A stretch of 64,000 bases of DNA, from assembly GCF_013343235.1 (NCBI RefSeq), contig NZ_CP040094.1, forward strand, positions 6,443,001 to 6,507,000, in the 5' to 3' direction. The translations under genes were made by a program, and so were the position numbers. The stretch is from Nostoc sp. TCL240-02 (GTDB lineage Bacteria > Cyanobacteriota > Cyanobacteriia > Cyanobacteriales > Nostocaceae). The notes below the pieces were generated by a model that worked only from the letters and a program-made list of their open reading frames with translations, had not been told where the DNA came from and did not search any database. Shown piece after piece: positions 1 to 8,995 of the stretch; position 1 is the first letter of the stretch; each line of letters begins with the position of its first letter.

Positions 1-2
1 TC

Positions 3-131
3 AAAGACCATTACAATCCACTTAACTACAAAAAATCACATCGTTCATCGGAAACATTAGCTCAAAATCAACCACAAAATCAACCAGTAGAGTATCCTGA
101 TAGTTCTAATGAGATGTGGTTACTTGACTAG
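3..131 (+). CDS. 3' end of an unrecognised gene (partial)
   Basis: An open frame runs from the window edge to a TAG at 129-131 and encodes the last 42 residues of a protein. The visible part is polar and rich in Gln and Asn and ends in MWLLD. No domain can be recognised. A strong hairpin lies just downstream, consistent with this being a genuine gene end. The rest of the gene lies outside the window, so no function is given. Confidence 0.45.
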   Translation, partial: KDHYNPLNYKKSHRSSETLAQNQPQNQPVEYPDSSNEMWLLD

Positions 132-155
132 TACAGCTTGGCGCAAATCAAGCTA

Positions 156-190
156 CCTTTAACAAGGGGGATTATGCCCCTTGTTAAAGG
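156..190. terminator. Perfect 14-bp hairpin between convergent genes
   Basis: The arm CCTTTAACAAGGGG (156-169) pairs perfectly with CCCCTTGTTAAAGG (177-190) around a 7-nt loop. It sits between the 3' end of the partial gene and the 3' end of the convergent hydrolase gene, so it could terminate both. There is no long T tract on either side. Confidence 0.6.
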
Positions 191-289
191 CAAACTTCCG
201 ACACTGTATAATAGAGTATTTTTTAAAACATTTTCCCTAAATACATTCAAATAAGGTGCAAGAGATGCAGCAGACTTCTTGGGTTTGAA

Positions 290-1183
290 CTACAATTCAA
301 CTCGAAAATCTAAAATATGCTGTGCGGTAATTTGTGGTTGTTCCAGATGCGGAAGATGGCCACAATCTTGAATCCAGAGGAGGGTACTATGTGGAATTGC
401 TCTTTTAAATCTCATAGCATCCTTAGTACCCAAAATTTTATCGGAATCGCCCCATAAAATTAGCGTCTGTTGCAGAATTTGTGATATTTTTTTAAATCTA
501 AAAGCACTGTAACCACCACTTTTAGTAAAAGCAATCAAAGCTTGATTCCAACTGGGCATTTGTAGATGTAATGCGCCACAACATAAAGCATCGACAGAAG
601 CAAGACTTTGATTTTTATATCCAATGCGAGAAACGCGATCGCGCACCTTTAGATTACTCAAAAATTGAGTTGCTAAATAATCCAATGGGGGAAACATGAA
701 TTTACTTAACGGTGAACCACCAGCTAACCCCGCACTATCAATTAACACCAGCTTTTTTACAACTTCTGGGTAAGTCAGCGTAAAATCAATCGCCGTCGCA
801 CCCCCCATCGAAGCGCCCACTAAAATTACAGGTTGCTTAATTAAGCTTTTCCAGAAATAATAAAGATGGGTTTTAATTGCAGTTGGGCTATAAGCAATTC
901 CTGAGAGTCTATCTGTAAACCCAAAACCCAACAAATCCACAGCCCACGTTTCATTATCTCTAGAGAGTAGTGGCAAAAGCCGTCGAAATTCTAATACAGA
1001 ACTGTCAAAGCCGTGAATTAATAAAATAGGAGTTCCACCACTCCCTTGCTTGACATAAGTTGTGGTAACTGGTTGATTAATTAAAGGAGTAGCGATCGCA
1101 GCAGTTTGAATACTCTGAGCTAGTGCGATCGAGGCAGATTCTGTCAGTTGCCCAACTGCTTTAGGAAGAAAATTCGGAAACAT
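290..1183 (-). CDS. Alpha/beta-fold hydrolase
   Basis: A 297-residue alpha/beta hydrolase. The oxyanion-hole region ILLIHGFDSS is near residue 55, the nucleophile elbow VGASMGG holds the serine near residue 125, an acidic residue lies in WGDSDKILG and the catalytic histidine in CGHLPHLEQP near the C-terminus. This is the usual Ser-Asp-His order, and the length is normal for the family. The substrate cannot be told; cyanobacterial relatives include esterases and haloalkane-dehalogenase-like enzymes. No clear signal peptide is seen, so it is probably cytoplasmic. It is a single gene convergent with the partial gene at the left edge. Confidence 0.85.
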   Translation of the reverse strand: MFPNFLPKAVGQLTESASIALAQSIQTAAIATPLINQPVTTTYVKQGSGGTPILLIHGFDSSVLEFRRLLPLLSRDNETWAVDLLGFGFTDRLSGIAYSPTAIKTHLYYFWKSLIKQPVILVGASMGGATAIDFTLTYPEVVKKLVLIDSAGLAGGSPLSKFMFPPLDYLATQFLSNLKVRDRVSRIGYKNQSLASVDALCCGALHLQMPSWNQALIAFTKSGGYSAFRFKKISQILQQTLILWGDSDKILGTKDAMRFKRAIPHSTLLWIQDCGHLPHLEQPQITAQHILDFRVEL

Positions 1184-1441
1184 AAATTTCAGTTTATCGT
1201 ATTAGCTTGCTTTGGCGCATCGCTAATTTTGTTGTTTAACAAAATTACCCAAACTAATCTGCTCAAGTATTATTTTTAATACATAAAACATAGTCTAGCG
1301 GCTAATCAAAATATTCTAACTCTTGTACAGACGCTATTAATCGCGTCTCCATCACCAAAGAAAATTTTGCAAAATGTCAAAATTGGGACTAAAGCCACGT
1401 ACAATTGATATCGCCTATCCCTTATTCCAGGAGCTAATGCC

Positions 1442-1753
1442 ATGCCAATGGCGGTTGGCGTAATTGAAACTTTAGGTTTTCCTAGTGTTTTAGCCGCAGC
1501 AGATGCAATGGTCAAAGCTGCCGCAGTCACGATTGTGTATTATGGTCAAGCTGAAAGCGCTCGTTTGTTAGTCGCCGTCCGGGGACACGTTTCTGAAGTC
1601 AATAGAGCTGTTGAAGCCGGAATCGAAGCTGGAGAGCAAGTCAAGGTTGGTACAGTAATTACCCACTATATTGTTCCTAATCCTCCAGAAAACGTGGAAA
1701 CCATATTACCAATCCATTTCACCGAAGAATCAGAACCTTTCCGCATGTTCTAA
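1442..1753 (+). CDS. ccmK3: Carboxysome shell protein CcmK3 (BMC domain)
   Basis: A 103-residue single bacterial-microcompartment domain protein. It starts with the conserved [24 protein letters not shown] segment and contains VRGHVSEVNRAVEAG. The pore-loop position that reads KIGS in CcmK2 reads QAES here, as expected for the divergent CcmK3 branch, which in other cyanobacteria forms mixed hexamers with CcmK4 as minor facets of the beta-carboxysome shell. An AGGAG sits 5' of the ATG. It is followed after 85 bp by ccmK4 on the same strand, the usual satellite locus away from the main ccmKLMNO operon. Family assignment is secure; the K3 label rests on the pore residues and the pairing. Confidence 0.9.
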   Translation: MPMAVGVIETLGFPSVLAAADAMVKAAAVTIVYYGQAESARLLVAVRGHVSEVNRAVEAGIEAGEQVKVGTVITHYIVPNPPENVETILPIHFTEESEPFRMF

Positions 1754-1838
1754 GCAATTTTGCTATCAAAATCTGTAGCGAAGCTTCGTACAATTACCTT
1801 TTAGCCCCCATATCGTTTATTCATACAGGAGATTAATA

Positions 1839-2186
1839 ATGTCATTACAGGCAGTTGGAGCACTTGAAACGAAAGGTTTCCCTGCGGTGCTAGCAGCAGC
1901 AGATGCTATGGTAAAAGCTGGTCGAGTCACCCTTGTTGGATATATCAGAGTGGGTAGCGCCCGTTTTACAGTTAATATTCGTGGCGATGTCTCTGAGGTA
2001 AAAGCGGCTATGGCTGCTGGTGTTGAAGCCGCAGAGAATGTATATGGTGGTACCCTAGAATCCTGGGTGATTATTCCTCGTCCTCATGAGAATGTTGAAG
2101 CTGTTCTACCAATTGCTTACACAGAACAAGTCCAAGGATATCGAGAATCTGTAGAAAATCCCATTGTCAGATCGAACAATCGATAG
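1839..2186 (+). CDS. ccmK4: Carboxysome shell protein CcmK4 (BMC domain)
   Basis: A 115-residue BMC-domain protein, partner of the gene 85 bp upstream. The pore-loop motif reads RVGS ([12 protein letters not shown]), close to KIGS of CcmK1/K2, and the protein has a longer C-terminal tail, as is usual for CcmK4. The start is supported by an AGGAGA about 8 nt upstream of the ATG. It is expected to build hexameric tiles of the beta-carboxysome shell and to tune metabolite permeability. A two-gene operon with ccmK3 is likely. Nothing is out of place in length or key residues. Confidence 0.9.
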   Translation: MSLQAVGALETKGFPAVLAAADAMVKAGRVTLVGYIRVGSARFTVNIRGDVSEVKAAMAAGVEAAENVYGGTLESWVIIPRPHENVEAVLPIAYTEQVQGYRESVENPIVRSNNR

Positions 2187-3038
2187 ATTCAACCCTCTGC
2201 GGGGAAATTCAAAACGAAGAATCCCTACAAATGAATTTATTGAGAAGTCTATTTTAAGGCTTCTGACCATTAAAGCTTTTGAAGGTTGCATTCTTTCTGT
2301 TTTTAGATTTTGCAGAAGTTGAATTTTCAAGCAGAGGGAAAGAAACAATCACAGTCAATAGTCAAAATCAATCAATATTGACTGTTGACTCATTAGTTTT
2401 TACGAATGTAAAACGTTTTATATAACGGTTTACAAACATCCATTTTAAACACTAATTTACGTAGATACATCTAGATAAAATAAAAATATATTAAGAAATT
2501 TAACTTAATACAATTCACTTAAGACTTGATCTCCTGTCCAATTCCGCTTAATAAGGAGGGAATTAAGCTTGTTTTAAGAAAGTTGGACGGATCTTAATAA
2601 ATCAAAATCTTATCAACACCAAGCGTATTAAGATTTAACTTAAGTATTTTCCTACGTAGGGGATTGTAGAGGGTTGAAACTTATACGGGTGAAATAACGT
2701 CTGACATTGAGTTAAATTAGATTCGTTCCTTGTATCTGCTACAAAATATCAGATTTCCCCGACCCATCTCGTGCAAAGGTGTATCCTCACCACTCTAGGC
2801 AGATTTCTGTTCTTAGTTAAAAAACATAACTTTACAAAAAGCTTAAATTAACAAACTTGCTCTAAATGCTTCATTTACAAGGTTTTTGGGCATTTTGGAA
2901 TTGAAAGGTAAACATCAATGTAGAAATTTCTGCATAATTCTAGTGAATTAAGACGTAATTAAGAGTAGAAACACTGAGCTATTTTCATGAAACTCATGAA
3001 ATCTCGGGCAGCTGCCAGTTAATAATTAGGTGGGATAA
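2187..3038. other. 852-bp gene-free region upstream of the HetZ-like gene
   Basis: No convincing ORF is present on either strand. The stretch is AT-rich and lies between ccmK4 and the HetZ-family gene. A long 5' region is consistent with complex regulation of the downstream gene, but I found no clear HetR-type palindrome or NtcA-type site by eye. Confidence 0.5.
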
Positions 3039-4226
3039 ATGGGGGTTGTGATGCAAACTTCAAAATTGAGTTTCGAGGAATGCAATCTCAGTATGACAAC
3101 AGATATGGAAAAACTGGCTTTAGATTGGCAAAAGCGCTTGGCTATTGAATGTCCAGAGCAAAATGAAGCTGCTAGGCAAAGTATTATTCTCTGGCTATTT
3201 GGATCTGACTCAAAACGGTTTGATCTGTTAAACCCGAAGGAACTTGAGATTGCCAAACAAGCGATGGAATATCGCTGGAGGATTTTACGTCAACGTTATT
3301 TGGGGTTTGGGCGAGAACGTGCTTATCGCAACTTGATAACGCGACTAGGGAGTTTAGTGACATTACGGAATAAGATTCAGACTTGGGTTTCCCTCAGCCG
3401 CGATCGCCAGCGCAGTGTTATGGATGTATTGCAAGAAGTACTCCAGGAATTACTGCAAACTGATGCCTATATGCAGCAACAAATGGCTGATCTTGCCAAA
3501 TATACAAGCGATAGGCGATTGGCGGATGCTTTGCTATTTGCCAGTGTAGAAGAATATTGTCTGCGGCCAGTACGCAATCAACCCTTATTAGCTTATCGGT
3601 TTGTAAATTACTTGCGTCGCACTCAGCGCGGTGGCTTAACCCAAGTGCCGGGTCGTGACATGATTAGACTGGTGTCAGAAGAAGTCCTCACCGACGACAG
3701 TGACAATCGAGTTAACTTAGTAGATAGTCAGGCGATCGCAGAATATCAAGAAACACAACAACTAGAAGAACAACAGGCCCTACGTCAGTCAGTACAAAAA
3801 GAATTTGAAAATTATTTACAAGAAAATCTGGGAAAAGACGCAGTAGAATGGCTACGACTGTATCTGCAAGGTAAGTCCCAAGAAGAGATCGCCCAAAAAC
3901 TAGATAAGCAGACTAAAGAAGTCTACCGCCTGCGAGAAAAAATTAGTTACCATGCTGTGCGTGTTTTTGCCCTCAAAGGTAAACCAGAGCTAGTAGACAG
4001 CTGGCTCTCAATTTCCTTACAAGAACATAATTTAGGGTTAACGCAAAACCAATGGCAACAACTTGATGAAAAATTGACTCCTCTAGGGCGACAGATATTA
4101 GATTTGCGGAAAGCAGGTAACTCAATAGAAGCAATAGCTCAACAGTTAAAACTCAAAACCCATCAAGTATTAGGCGAATGGACAAAAATTTATCTTGCAG
4201 CCCAAGCTTTAAGAACCCAAGAGTAG
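3039..4226 (+). CDS. HetZ-family regulator-like protein
   Basis: A 395-residue soluble protein. Its C-terminal third (about residues 315-390) resembles the C-terminus of HetZ of heterocystous cyanobacteria: NLGLTQNQWQ, then LGRQILDLRKAGNSIEAIAQQL, a helix-turn-helix-like segment, then a closing helix. A second HTH-like stretch, GKSQEEIAQKLDKQTKEVYRLR, lies near residue 280. The N-terminal half differs from HetZ as I recall it, so this is probably a paralog ('HetZ-related protein') rather than HetZ itself. HetZ acts with HetR and HetP early in heterocyst differentiation. The next gene is PatU-like, mirroring the hetZ-patU arrangement. ATG at 3051 is an alternative start. Confidence 0.7.
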   Translation: MGVVMQTSKLSFEECNLSMTTDMEKLALDWQKRLAIECPEQNEAARQSIILWLFGSDSKRFDLLNPKELEIAKQAMEYRWRILRQRYLGFGRERAYRNLITRLGSLVTLRNKIQTWVSLSRDRQRSVMDVLQEVLQELLQTDAYMQQQMADLAKYTSDRRLADALLFASVEEYCLRPVRNQPLLAYRFVNYLRRTQRGGLTQVPGRDMIRLVSEEVLTDDSDNRVNLVDSQAIAEYQETQQLEEQQALRQSVQKEFENYLQENLGKDAVEWLRLYLQGKSQEEIAQKLDKQTKEVYRLREKISYHAVRVFALKGKPELVDSWLSISLQEHNLGLTQNQWQQLDEKLTPLGRQILDLRKAGNSIEAIAQQLKLKTHQVLGEWTKIYLAAQALRTQE

Positions 4227-4254
4227 CCAATTCAGGCGGCGGGAGACAAGGCAA

Positions 4255-4364
4255 ATGGGGAGTGGCAAAGTGGAGGAGTAGGGAAAGTAGGGGATTAGGG
4301 TAAGAAAAAGTATTAATTATTTGCCCAATGCCCCATGCCCAATGCCCAATCCTCAGTATTATCC
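4255..4364. repeat. Degenerate G-rich/CCCAATGCC short-repeat tract
   Basis: Purine-rich GGGAGTGG-type runs are followed by repeated TGCCCAATGCCCCATGCCCAATGCC-type heptamer words. This is a typical intergenic low-complexity repeat of Nostoc-like genomes and does not code for protein. Confidence 0.6.
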
Positions 4365-4507
4365 CCAATTTATCATCTAAAATTCATCTTCTACTTACGT
4401 CTACTTAAGTATATATAATTGAAATTTTAACAATCAAACAAAGTATCTTTATTAACTACCTACTCAATTAGAGGCAAAATATAAATAAACACCACGCAAT
4501 CAAACCT

Positions 4508-5725
4508 ATGTTGTCTTCCGAGGGCGAACTAAATGATACCGCAGCAAATGCACAGCAAATCCTAACTGCCACTCAAACTAGATGGGAGGAAGGAGGGGAA
4601 CGCGAGCAAATGTTCCAACTGATTGATAATCTTTTATCCTTTGAAGCTTGCCTCTACCATCAGATTTTGCCTTTGGGATTAGAAGACAAAAACCTCTTGC
4701 TAGGTATGGTTTATCCCCAAGACAGTGAGGCATTAGATTATGTTGGTCGCATTTTGTCTTATATCAATTGCACGATGCTGATTGAAGCGATCGCAAGCGA
4801 CTCTCACCGCAGAATATTATCAGCCTACCTCAACCATAAGAATACATCTCAGCTAGATGCAAAACTTGTGCATGAGTCAACAGAGGACTTTCCCCAACAC
4901 AATGCTGACAAACCTATTCCCTCCCTAAATGCCGACTCAGAATCAAATCAGCATCCACTATTGATGGCGTTTCAGACACAAAAGCGTCAACATTCTGGAC
5001 AGCGTGTAGACTTGCCTCCTATCCCAGAGCTAGATCAATCATCTCAAACTCTAAGGAGTCAAGAGGACGAGACATCCGTTGCAGTAGCAAACAATCTACC
5101 TATTTTGCCTACACAAGTTCCTGAATTACTTACTCCCATTGAGTTGCTGCCAACACTACCACCCAAAAAATTACTAGAGGAATTACTAGGGCGAATTCTG
5201 GGTGGGGGAATAGGTCGGCTGTATTTAGAAAGACAAGCTTACGAAGGCAGGATACTGTGGAGTGATAATGGAATATTGCAGTCTGTATTAGACAAGCTGC
5301 CGCTCTATGTTTTCCAAGGAGTACTGAATGAATTAAAGCGGTTTGCCTCCCTACCTCTTACCACGCTTGCAGAACCAAAACAGGTAGAGAAGGAATATGT
5401 ATATCAAAAAAACCGCTTGTTATTACGCTTGCGATTTATGCCGGGAACCTACGGTGAAGAGGCAACACTCCAAGTCTTGCGGGGAGCAGCATTAAAATTC
5501 TATCAGCAACAACAATTGATGCGTCTAGGACGTGATGCTTTAGGAATTTCTCAGCAACTAAGTTTCAAATTACATGAACTACAAGAACGGCTTTTATTGA
5601 ATCCTAGCCTTGACTCTCAGGAATCAGAGGCTTTAGCTACACTGAATCAATTAGTGAAAAATTTAGACCAACAGATCAAAATACTGGCAATACATAGCAA
5701 TCCACCAACAGACAGCAAATTATAG
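4508..5725 (+). CDS. PatU-like protein with PilB/GspE N-domain-like C-terminus
   Basis: A 405-residue protein without a Walker A motif. Residues 1-115 form a helical domain; 120-215 are Ser/Pro/Gln-rich and probably disordered; about 220-345 (from PPKKLLEELLGRILGGGIGRLYLE through MPGTYGEEATLQVLRG) resemble the N-terminal non-ATPase domain of PilB/GspE pilus ATPases, as described for PatU of heterocystous cyanobacteria. It lies 281 bp after the HetZ-like gene on the same strand, repeating the known hetZ-patU order. It is probably a paralog with a role in the same regulatory circuit; that role is inferred from context and similarity recalled from memory. Confidence 0.6.
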   Translation: MLSSEGELNDTAANAQQILTATQTRWEEGGEREQMFQLIDNLLSFEACLYHQILPLGLEDKNLLLGMVYPQDSEALDYVGRILSYINCTMLIEAIASDSHRRILSAYLNHKNTSQLDAKLVHESTEDFPQHNADKPIPSLNADSESNQHPLLMAFQTQKRQHSGQRVDLPPIPELDQSSQTLRSQEDETSVAVANNLPILPTQVPELLTPIELLPTLPPKKLLEELLGRILGGGIGRLYLERQAYEGRILWSDNGILQSVLDKLPLYVFQGVLNELKRFASLPLTTLAEPKQVEKEYVYQKNRLLLRLRFMPGTYGEEATLQVLRGAALKFYQQQQLMRLGRDALGISQQLSFKLHELQERLLLNPSLDSQESEALATLNQLVKNLDQQIKILAIHSNPPTDSKL

Positions 5726-5925
5726 GTCTGTCAGTGAAAGCGCTGATTTCGATCGCGTACATAATTGTTATGTTGTAATGAGACTTTAGACCGATCAACC
5801 TTAAAGGTTCATCTCAAACTAAATACAAATTTTGCGATCGTACTCTGAGTAAGATTACGATTTAAACAAACTTATAGTATCAAAGTTAGTTTCCCGCTCT
5901 TGAATCCATTTGTTACAAATATTTC

Positions 5926-6609
5926 ATGCTAACTGAGGTTTTTAGTGAACTTTTCCCCTTGATGAGTACAGCCAACCCACAGACCTTAGAATGGCTGCTC
6001 AATGTTGCAATTGAACATGAATACCCATCGGGGCGAGCCGTTGTGATGGAAGATGCCTGGGGTAATGCCGTTTACTTCGTGGTTTCTGGTTGGGTCAAAG
6101 TCCGGCGTACTGTCGGGGACGATTCAGTAGCTTTGGCAATTTTTGGTCGTGGCGATTTTTTTGGAGAAATGGCAATTTTAGATGAATCTCCACGCTCAAC
6201 CGATGTTATCGCCCTTTCACCCGTGAAGTTGCTTAGTATATCCAGAGAGCGTTTTATTCAAATATTGTTTAAAGACCCACAGTTACATCACCGGATGCTG
6301 CAACTGATGGTGCGGCGATTGCGGCAAATTAACCAGCGATTACAAATGCGGTCTTCACCACCAGCAGTCAAACTCGCTCATACCCTAGTAACTTTAGGTG
6401 AAAGTTATGGTCAGGAATCAGACTTAGGAAGAGAAGTTTTTAACATTCCTTTTAAAGATTTAGCAGAGGTAACAGAAATCGGTGTTGAAGAAACCACCAA
6501 AATCATGGAAAAGCTGCATGAAAAAGGGTGGATCAAAATTGATAGCGCCAATAACATTACTTATCTTGTGAATTTCAAGCAGTTGATAAACTTGGCTGGC
6601 AAAGTGTGA
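5926..6609 (+). CDS. CRP/FNR-family transcriptional regulator
   Basis: A 227-residue CRP-type protein. The N-terminal cyclic-nucleotide-binding beta-barrel covers about residues 12-125, with a phosphate-cassette-like FGEMAILDESPRST segment that keeps the Glu and Arg typical of cAMP binding. A dimerisation helix follows (about 125-150), then a C-terminal winged helix-turn-helix (IPFKDLAEVTEIGVEETTK, residues 180-200). No FNR-type cysteine cluster is seen. The length matches the cyanobacterial SyCRP1/AnCrpA group, but I cannot tell which ortholog it is. It stands alone 200 bp after the PatU-like gene, so co-regulation is possible but not shown. Confidence 0.85.
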   Translation: MLTEVFSELFPLMSTANPQTLEWLLNVAIEHEYPSGRAVVMEDAWGNAVYFVVSGWVKVRRTVGDDSVALAIFGRGDFFGEMAILDESPRSTDVIALSPVKLLSISRERFIQILFKDPQLHHRMLQLMVRRLRQINQRLQMRSSPPAVKLAHTLVTLGESYGQESDLGREVFNIPFKDLAEVTEIGVEETTKIMEKLHEKGWIKIDSANNITYLVNFKQLINLAGKV

Positions 6610-6614
6610 TTACT

Positions 6615-6839
6615 TTATGCGAGATAATCCATCATAGGTAGGGGTTGCTGAAAAAGAAAGAAAAGGTTGGTGTCTTGGGAAATAAACGGTGTAATATACT
6701 CACTCACAATATTGACTGCATCTTCTACTGTCGCCCATTCATCATCTAAGTAATTGACATAATTATCTCTTTTATCATCTGTAATTTTTTGATTCCCTAG
6801 AATAACTTTAGATTTATCCCATGTTTTGGCGTAATTGTT
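6615..6839 (-). pseudogene. Headless gene remnant (75 codons)
   Basis: On the minus strand an open frame of 74 residues ends at a TAA (complement of 6615-6617). It has no start codon and is immediately preceded by an in-frame TAG. The composition is protein-like, for example DDEWATVEDAVNIVSEYI and FFLFQQPLP, and unlike random AT-rich DNA. It is best read as the 3' end of a lost gene. I do not recognise the family. Confidence 0.45.
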
Positions 6840-6943
6840 CTAGAATTATTTATTAATTTCAACCTTGGATGGCTATATTGGTAAATCCTGTTAGTCGTAG
6901 CGGTAATATCTAAATTGAACAAGATTAGTACTATGTCAGCTTT

Positions 6944-8017
6944 TCAGAATTTTTTTCTCAGAATTTCTTGAAACCACTCTTCAGTGCGATCGCCCATAGC
7001 TTCTAAAGAATATAGAATTTCTGCTTGCTGGCGACAAGTTTGTCGGTCAATTTCATCCAAATGCTTAATAGCTTCTACTAAACCTTGAACACTATCGGGT
7101 TCCACCAAAAAACCAGTTTTTCCTTCTTGGACAATTTCTGTTAAACCACCGCGACGATAAGCAATTAAAGGTACTCCACAAGCAAGCGCTTCTATTGCTA
7201 CATTTCCAAATGCTTCTATCCAACGAGGGGTTACTAAAAGTGCTTGACATTTACCTAGCTCCTTTTGTAGCTCAAGCGTTGGTAAAAATCCTACATATTC
7301 TATAGGAGCATTAGGGTATTCTTGACAAATTTTTTCCCAATAAGATACATCCTGTTTTAACCCGAATATTTTCAATTTAATACCAGTGATTTCTGCTGCT
7401 GCTACTGCATCTTCTAGCCCTTTCTCAGGAGCTATCCTACCTACCCACGCCAAGCTCTGAGTTGGTTCCTGGCAAAATTGATAAATAGATAAATCCATGC
7501 CATTTAACAGACAAATACACCGCTCTGCAAATGTGAAAGTAGCTGCTTGTGTTTGGCTGTGAACACCAATACTACCAGGAAAATTGATTGCTACTTGTTC
7601 AATAATCTCATCCATTGCATCTGTCAAAGAACCCATACTGATCAGATGTGCGATCGGACAATTAAAAAATGGTGTTAAATAGAGTGGCAGCCAATCATAA
7701 GCAAAATTCACAATCAAATCATAATCTGCTTGCACTTGGCGAGCATAATCCCACATATTCACTAAAACAGAATTTTTATGCAGCAAAATTGGATCGCTAC
7801 GACTCTGATTTTGCGCTGGTATCTGTATTAGTTCACCGGGAATTTCTCTAATCGGTAATGAATTGCTGATAGACCCTTGCGGTGCAACAATTTCTAATTT
7901 ATGTCCTCGCCGCAGCATCTCTGTAGCAATATTAGATAAAGTCAACTCTACTCCACCTCCCAATCCTGAACCTAGCGGACCCATTGGAGTAGACATAAAT
8001 AATAATTTATGGTACAT
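6944..8017 (-). CDS. Glycosyltransferase family 4, pteridine glucosyltransferase-like
   Basis: A 357-residue GT-B glycosyltransferase. The N-terminus FMSTPMGPLGSGLGGGVELT and the internal NFAYDWLPLYLTPFF closely resemble, from memory, the UDP-glucose:tetrahydrobiopterin glucosyltransferase of Synechococcus. The C-terminal nucleotide-sugar domain has WVGRIAPEKGLEDA and the E-x7-E motif EAFGNVAIEALACG. The likely reaction is glucosylation of a reduced pterin, which in cyanobacteria serves as a soluble cofactor or UV-related glycoside. It follows a methyltransferase gene on the same strand by 99 bp, probably as an operon. The exact acceptor is inferred; another small-molecule acceptor is possible. 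Confidence 0.75.
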   Translation of the reverse strand: MYHKLLFMSTPMGPLGSGLGGGVELTLSNIATEMLRRGHKLEIVAPQGSISNSLPIREIPGELIQIPAQNQSRSDPILLHKNSVLVNMWDYARQVQADYDLIVNFAYDWLPLYLTPFFNCPIAHLISMGSLTDAMDEIIEQVAINFPGSIGVHSQTQAATFTFAERCICLLNGMDLSIYQFCQEPTQSLAWVGRIAPEKGLEDAVAAAEITGIKLKIFGLKQDVSYWEKICQEYPNAPIEYVGFLPTLELQKELGKCQALLVTPRWIEAFGNVAIEALACGVPLIAYRRGGLTEIVQEGKTGFLVEPDSVQGLVEAIKHLDEIDRQTCRQQAEILYSLEAMGDRTEEWFQEILRKKF

Positions 8018-8116
8018 TTCCGTCGTTAATCTATTTTTATCAACATCATTTTTTGAGATAAATAACTTGTTTAGCGGGTTTCGCTATGGATCCAACCAAA
8101 AAACATGTAATTAAAT

Positions 8117-8860
8117 TCAACTCTGCTTACGATAGCAGCGAGTTGTAATTAAGTAAGGGTGAAAAACCTCTAAAAATTGACTCTGAAGTGTATTGAAAAA
8201 TGCTTCTACAATTTTAGGCTCATCTAAATGAAAAGGAAATTCTTGATTAAAACCTTTAAAAAAATACCAATTCACTATCATTTTACCCTCAGAATTCAAA
8301 GATTGATAAAATTCTAATAACTGCTGGCTAGGGTCTGACAAATGTTCTAAAACATCAAAACACAAAATAGTATCAAATTTTTCTTTTGCAGGCATTTCAA
8401 GACTACAAATTATTTTTTTCCCTAGTCCCATTTTCTCTGCTCGATACTGAACAAAATCACGATTAATCGGATTAATATCATAATAAATAACTTGCTCCAC
8501 TTGTGGACAAAGAGCAGCACCAAGGGTATGAGTTCCTATCCCTCCACCAAAATCTAACACTCTTCCTTGTGCACAATCTGCAATCAACTGCAACATATCT
8601 CCAATATAAGCATAACTTGATAGATGCCAAGCCCCCAATTCAAACAAGTAAAGTTCTCCTACTTTCTCACGATAGAAAGCAGTTGCTTCTTCCCAATTAA
8701 AATCTTTGCGTCCTAAGTTTTTTATTTCCTCTTGTCCTGCCGCTAACTTTGTCTCTATGGTTCCTGGATCTAAATGTAAAAAACCTTGTAAATGATCTTT
8801 TAGGTCAAATGAATTTTCTAAAAAGCTACTTAAGAAAGAAGGCGCAGTAGAGTTAACCAT
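8117..8860 (-). CDS. Class I SAM-dependent methyltransferase
   Basis: A 247-residue methyltransferase of Rossmann type. Motif I is VLDFGGGIGTHTLGAAL near residue 98; IIYYDINPINRD-type motif II and FDTILCFDVLEHLSDP (post-I/motif IV region) follow. The N-terminal 90 residues are helical. It is the first gene of a probable two-gene unit with the downstream glycosyltransferase, which suggests it acts on a related small molecule or glycan, but the substrate is not evident. It is transcribed divergently from the AT-rich glycosyltransferase gene at 8996. Confidence 0.8.
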   Translation of the reverse strand: MVNSTAPSFLSSFLENSFDLKDHLQGFLHLDPGTIETKLAAGQEEIKNLGRKDFNWEEATAFYREKVGELYLFELGAWHLSSYAYIGDMLQLIADCAQGRVLDFGGGIGTHTLGAALCPQVEQVIYYDINPINRDFVQYRAEKMGLGKKIICSLEMPAKEKFDTILCFDVLEHLSDPSQQLLEFYQSLNSEGKMIVNWYFFKGFNQEFPFHLDEPKIVEAFFNTLQSQFLEVFHPYLITTRCYRKQS

Positions 8861-8995
8861 AAAATTTATATCACAACGAAATCAACGTATTCTATTATAG
8901 AATAGATATATACCGCTTTGACTTATTAACACTTGTAAACATCGATAAAAAGTGTAGTATATTTGAGCAATAGGTTCTAAAAAATAGGGATTTTC

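Noticed and set aside
1306..1530. Minus-strand ORF over the start of ccmK3
   Set aside because: It is a shadow of ccmK3 in an opposing frame; no ribosome-binding site or family similarity.
2187..3038. HetR or NtcA binding site upstream of the HetZ-like gene
   Set aside because: No convincing GTAN8TAC with a proper -10 box or HetR-type palindrome was found by eye.
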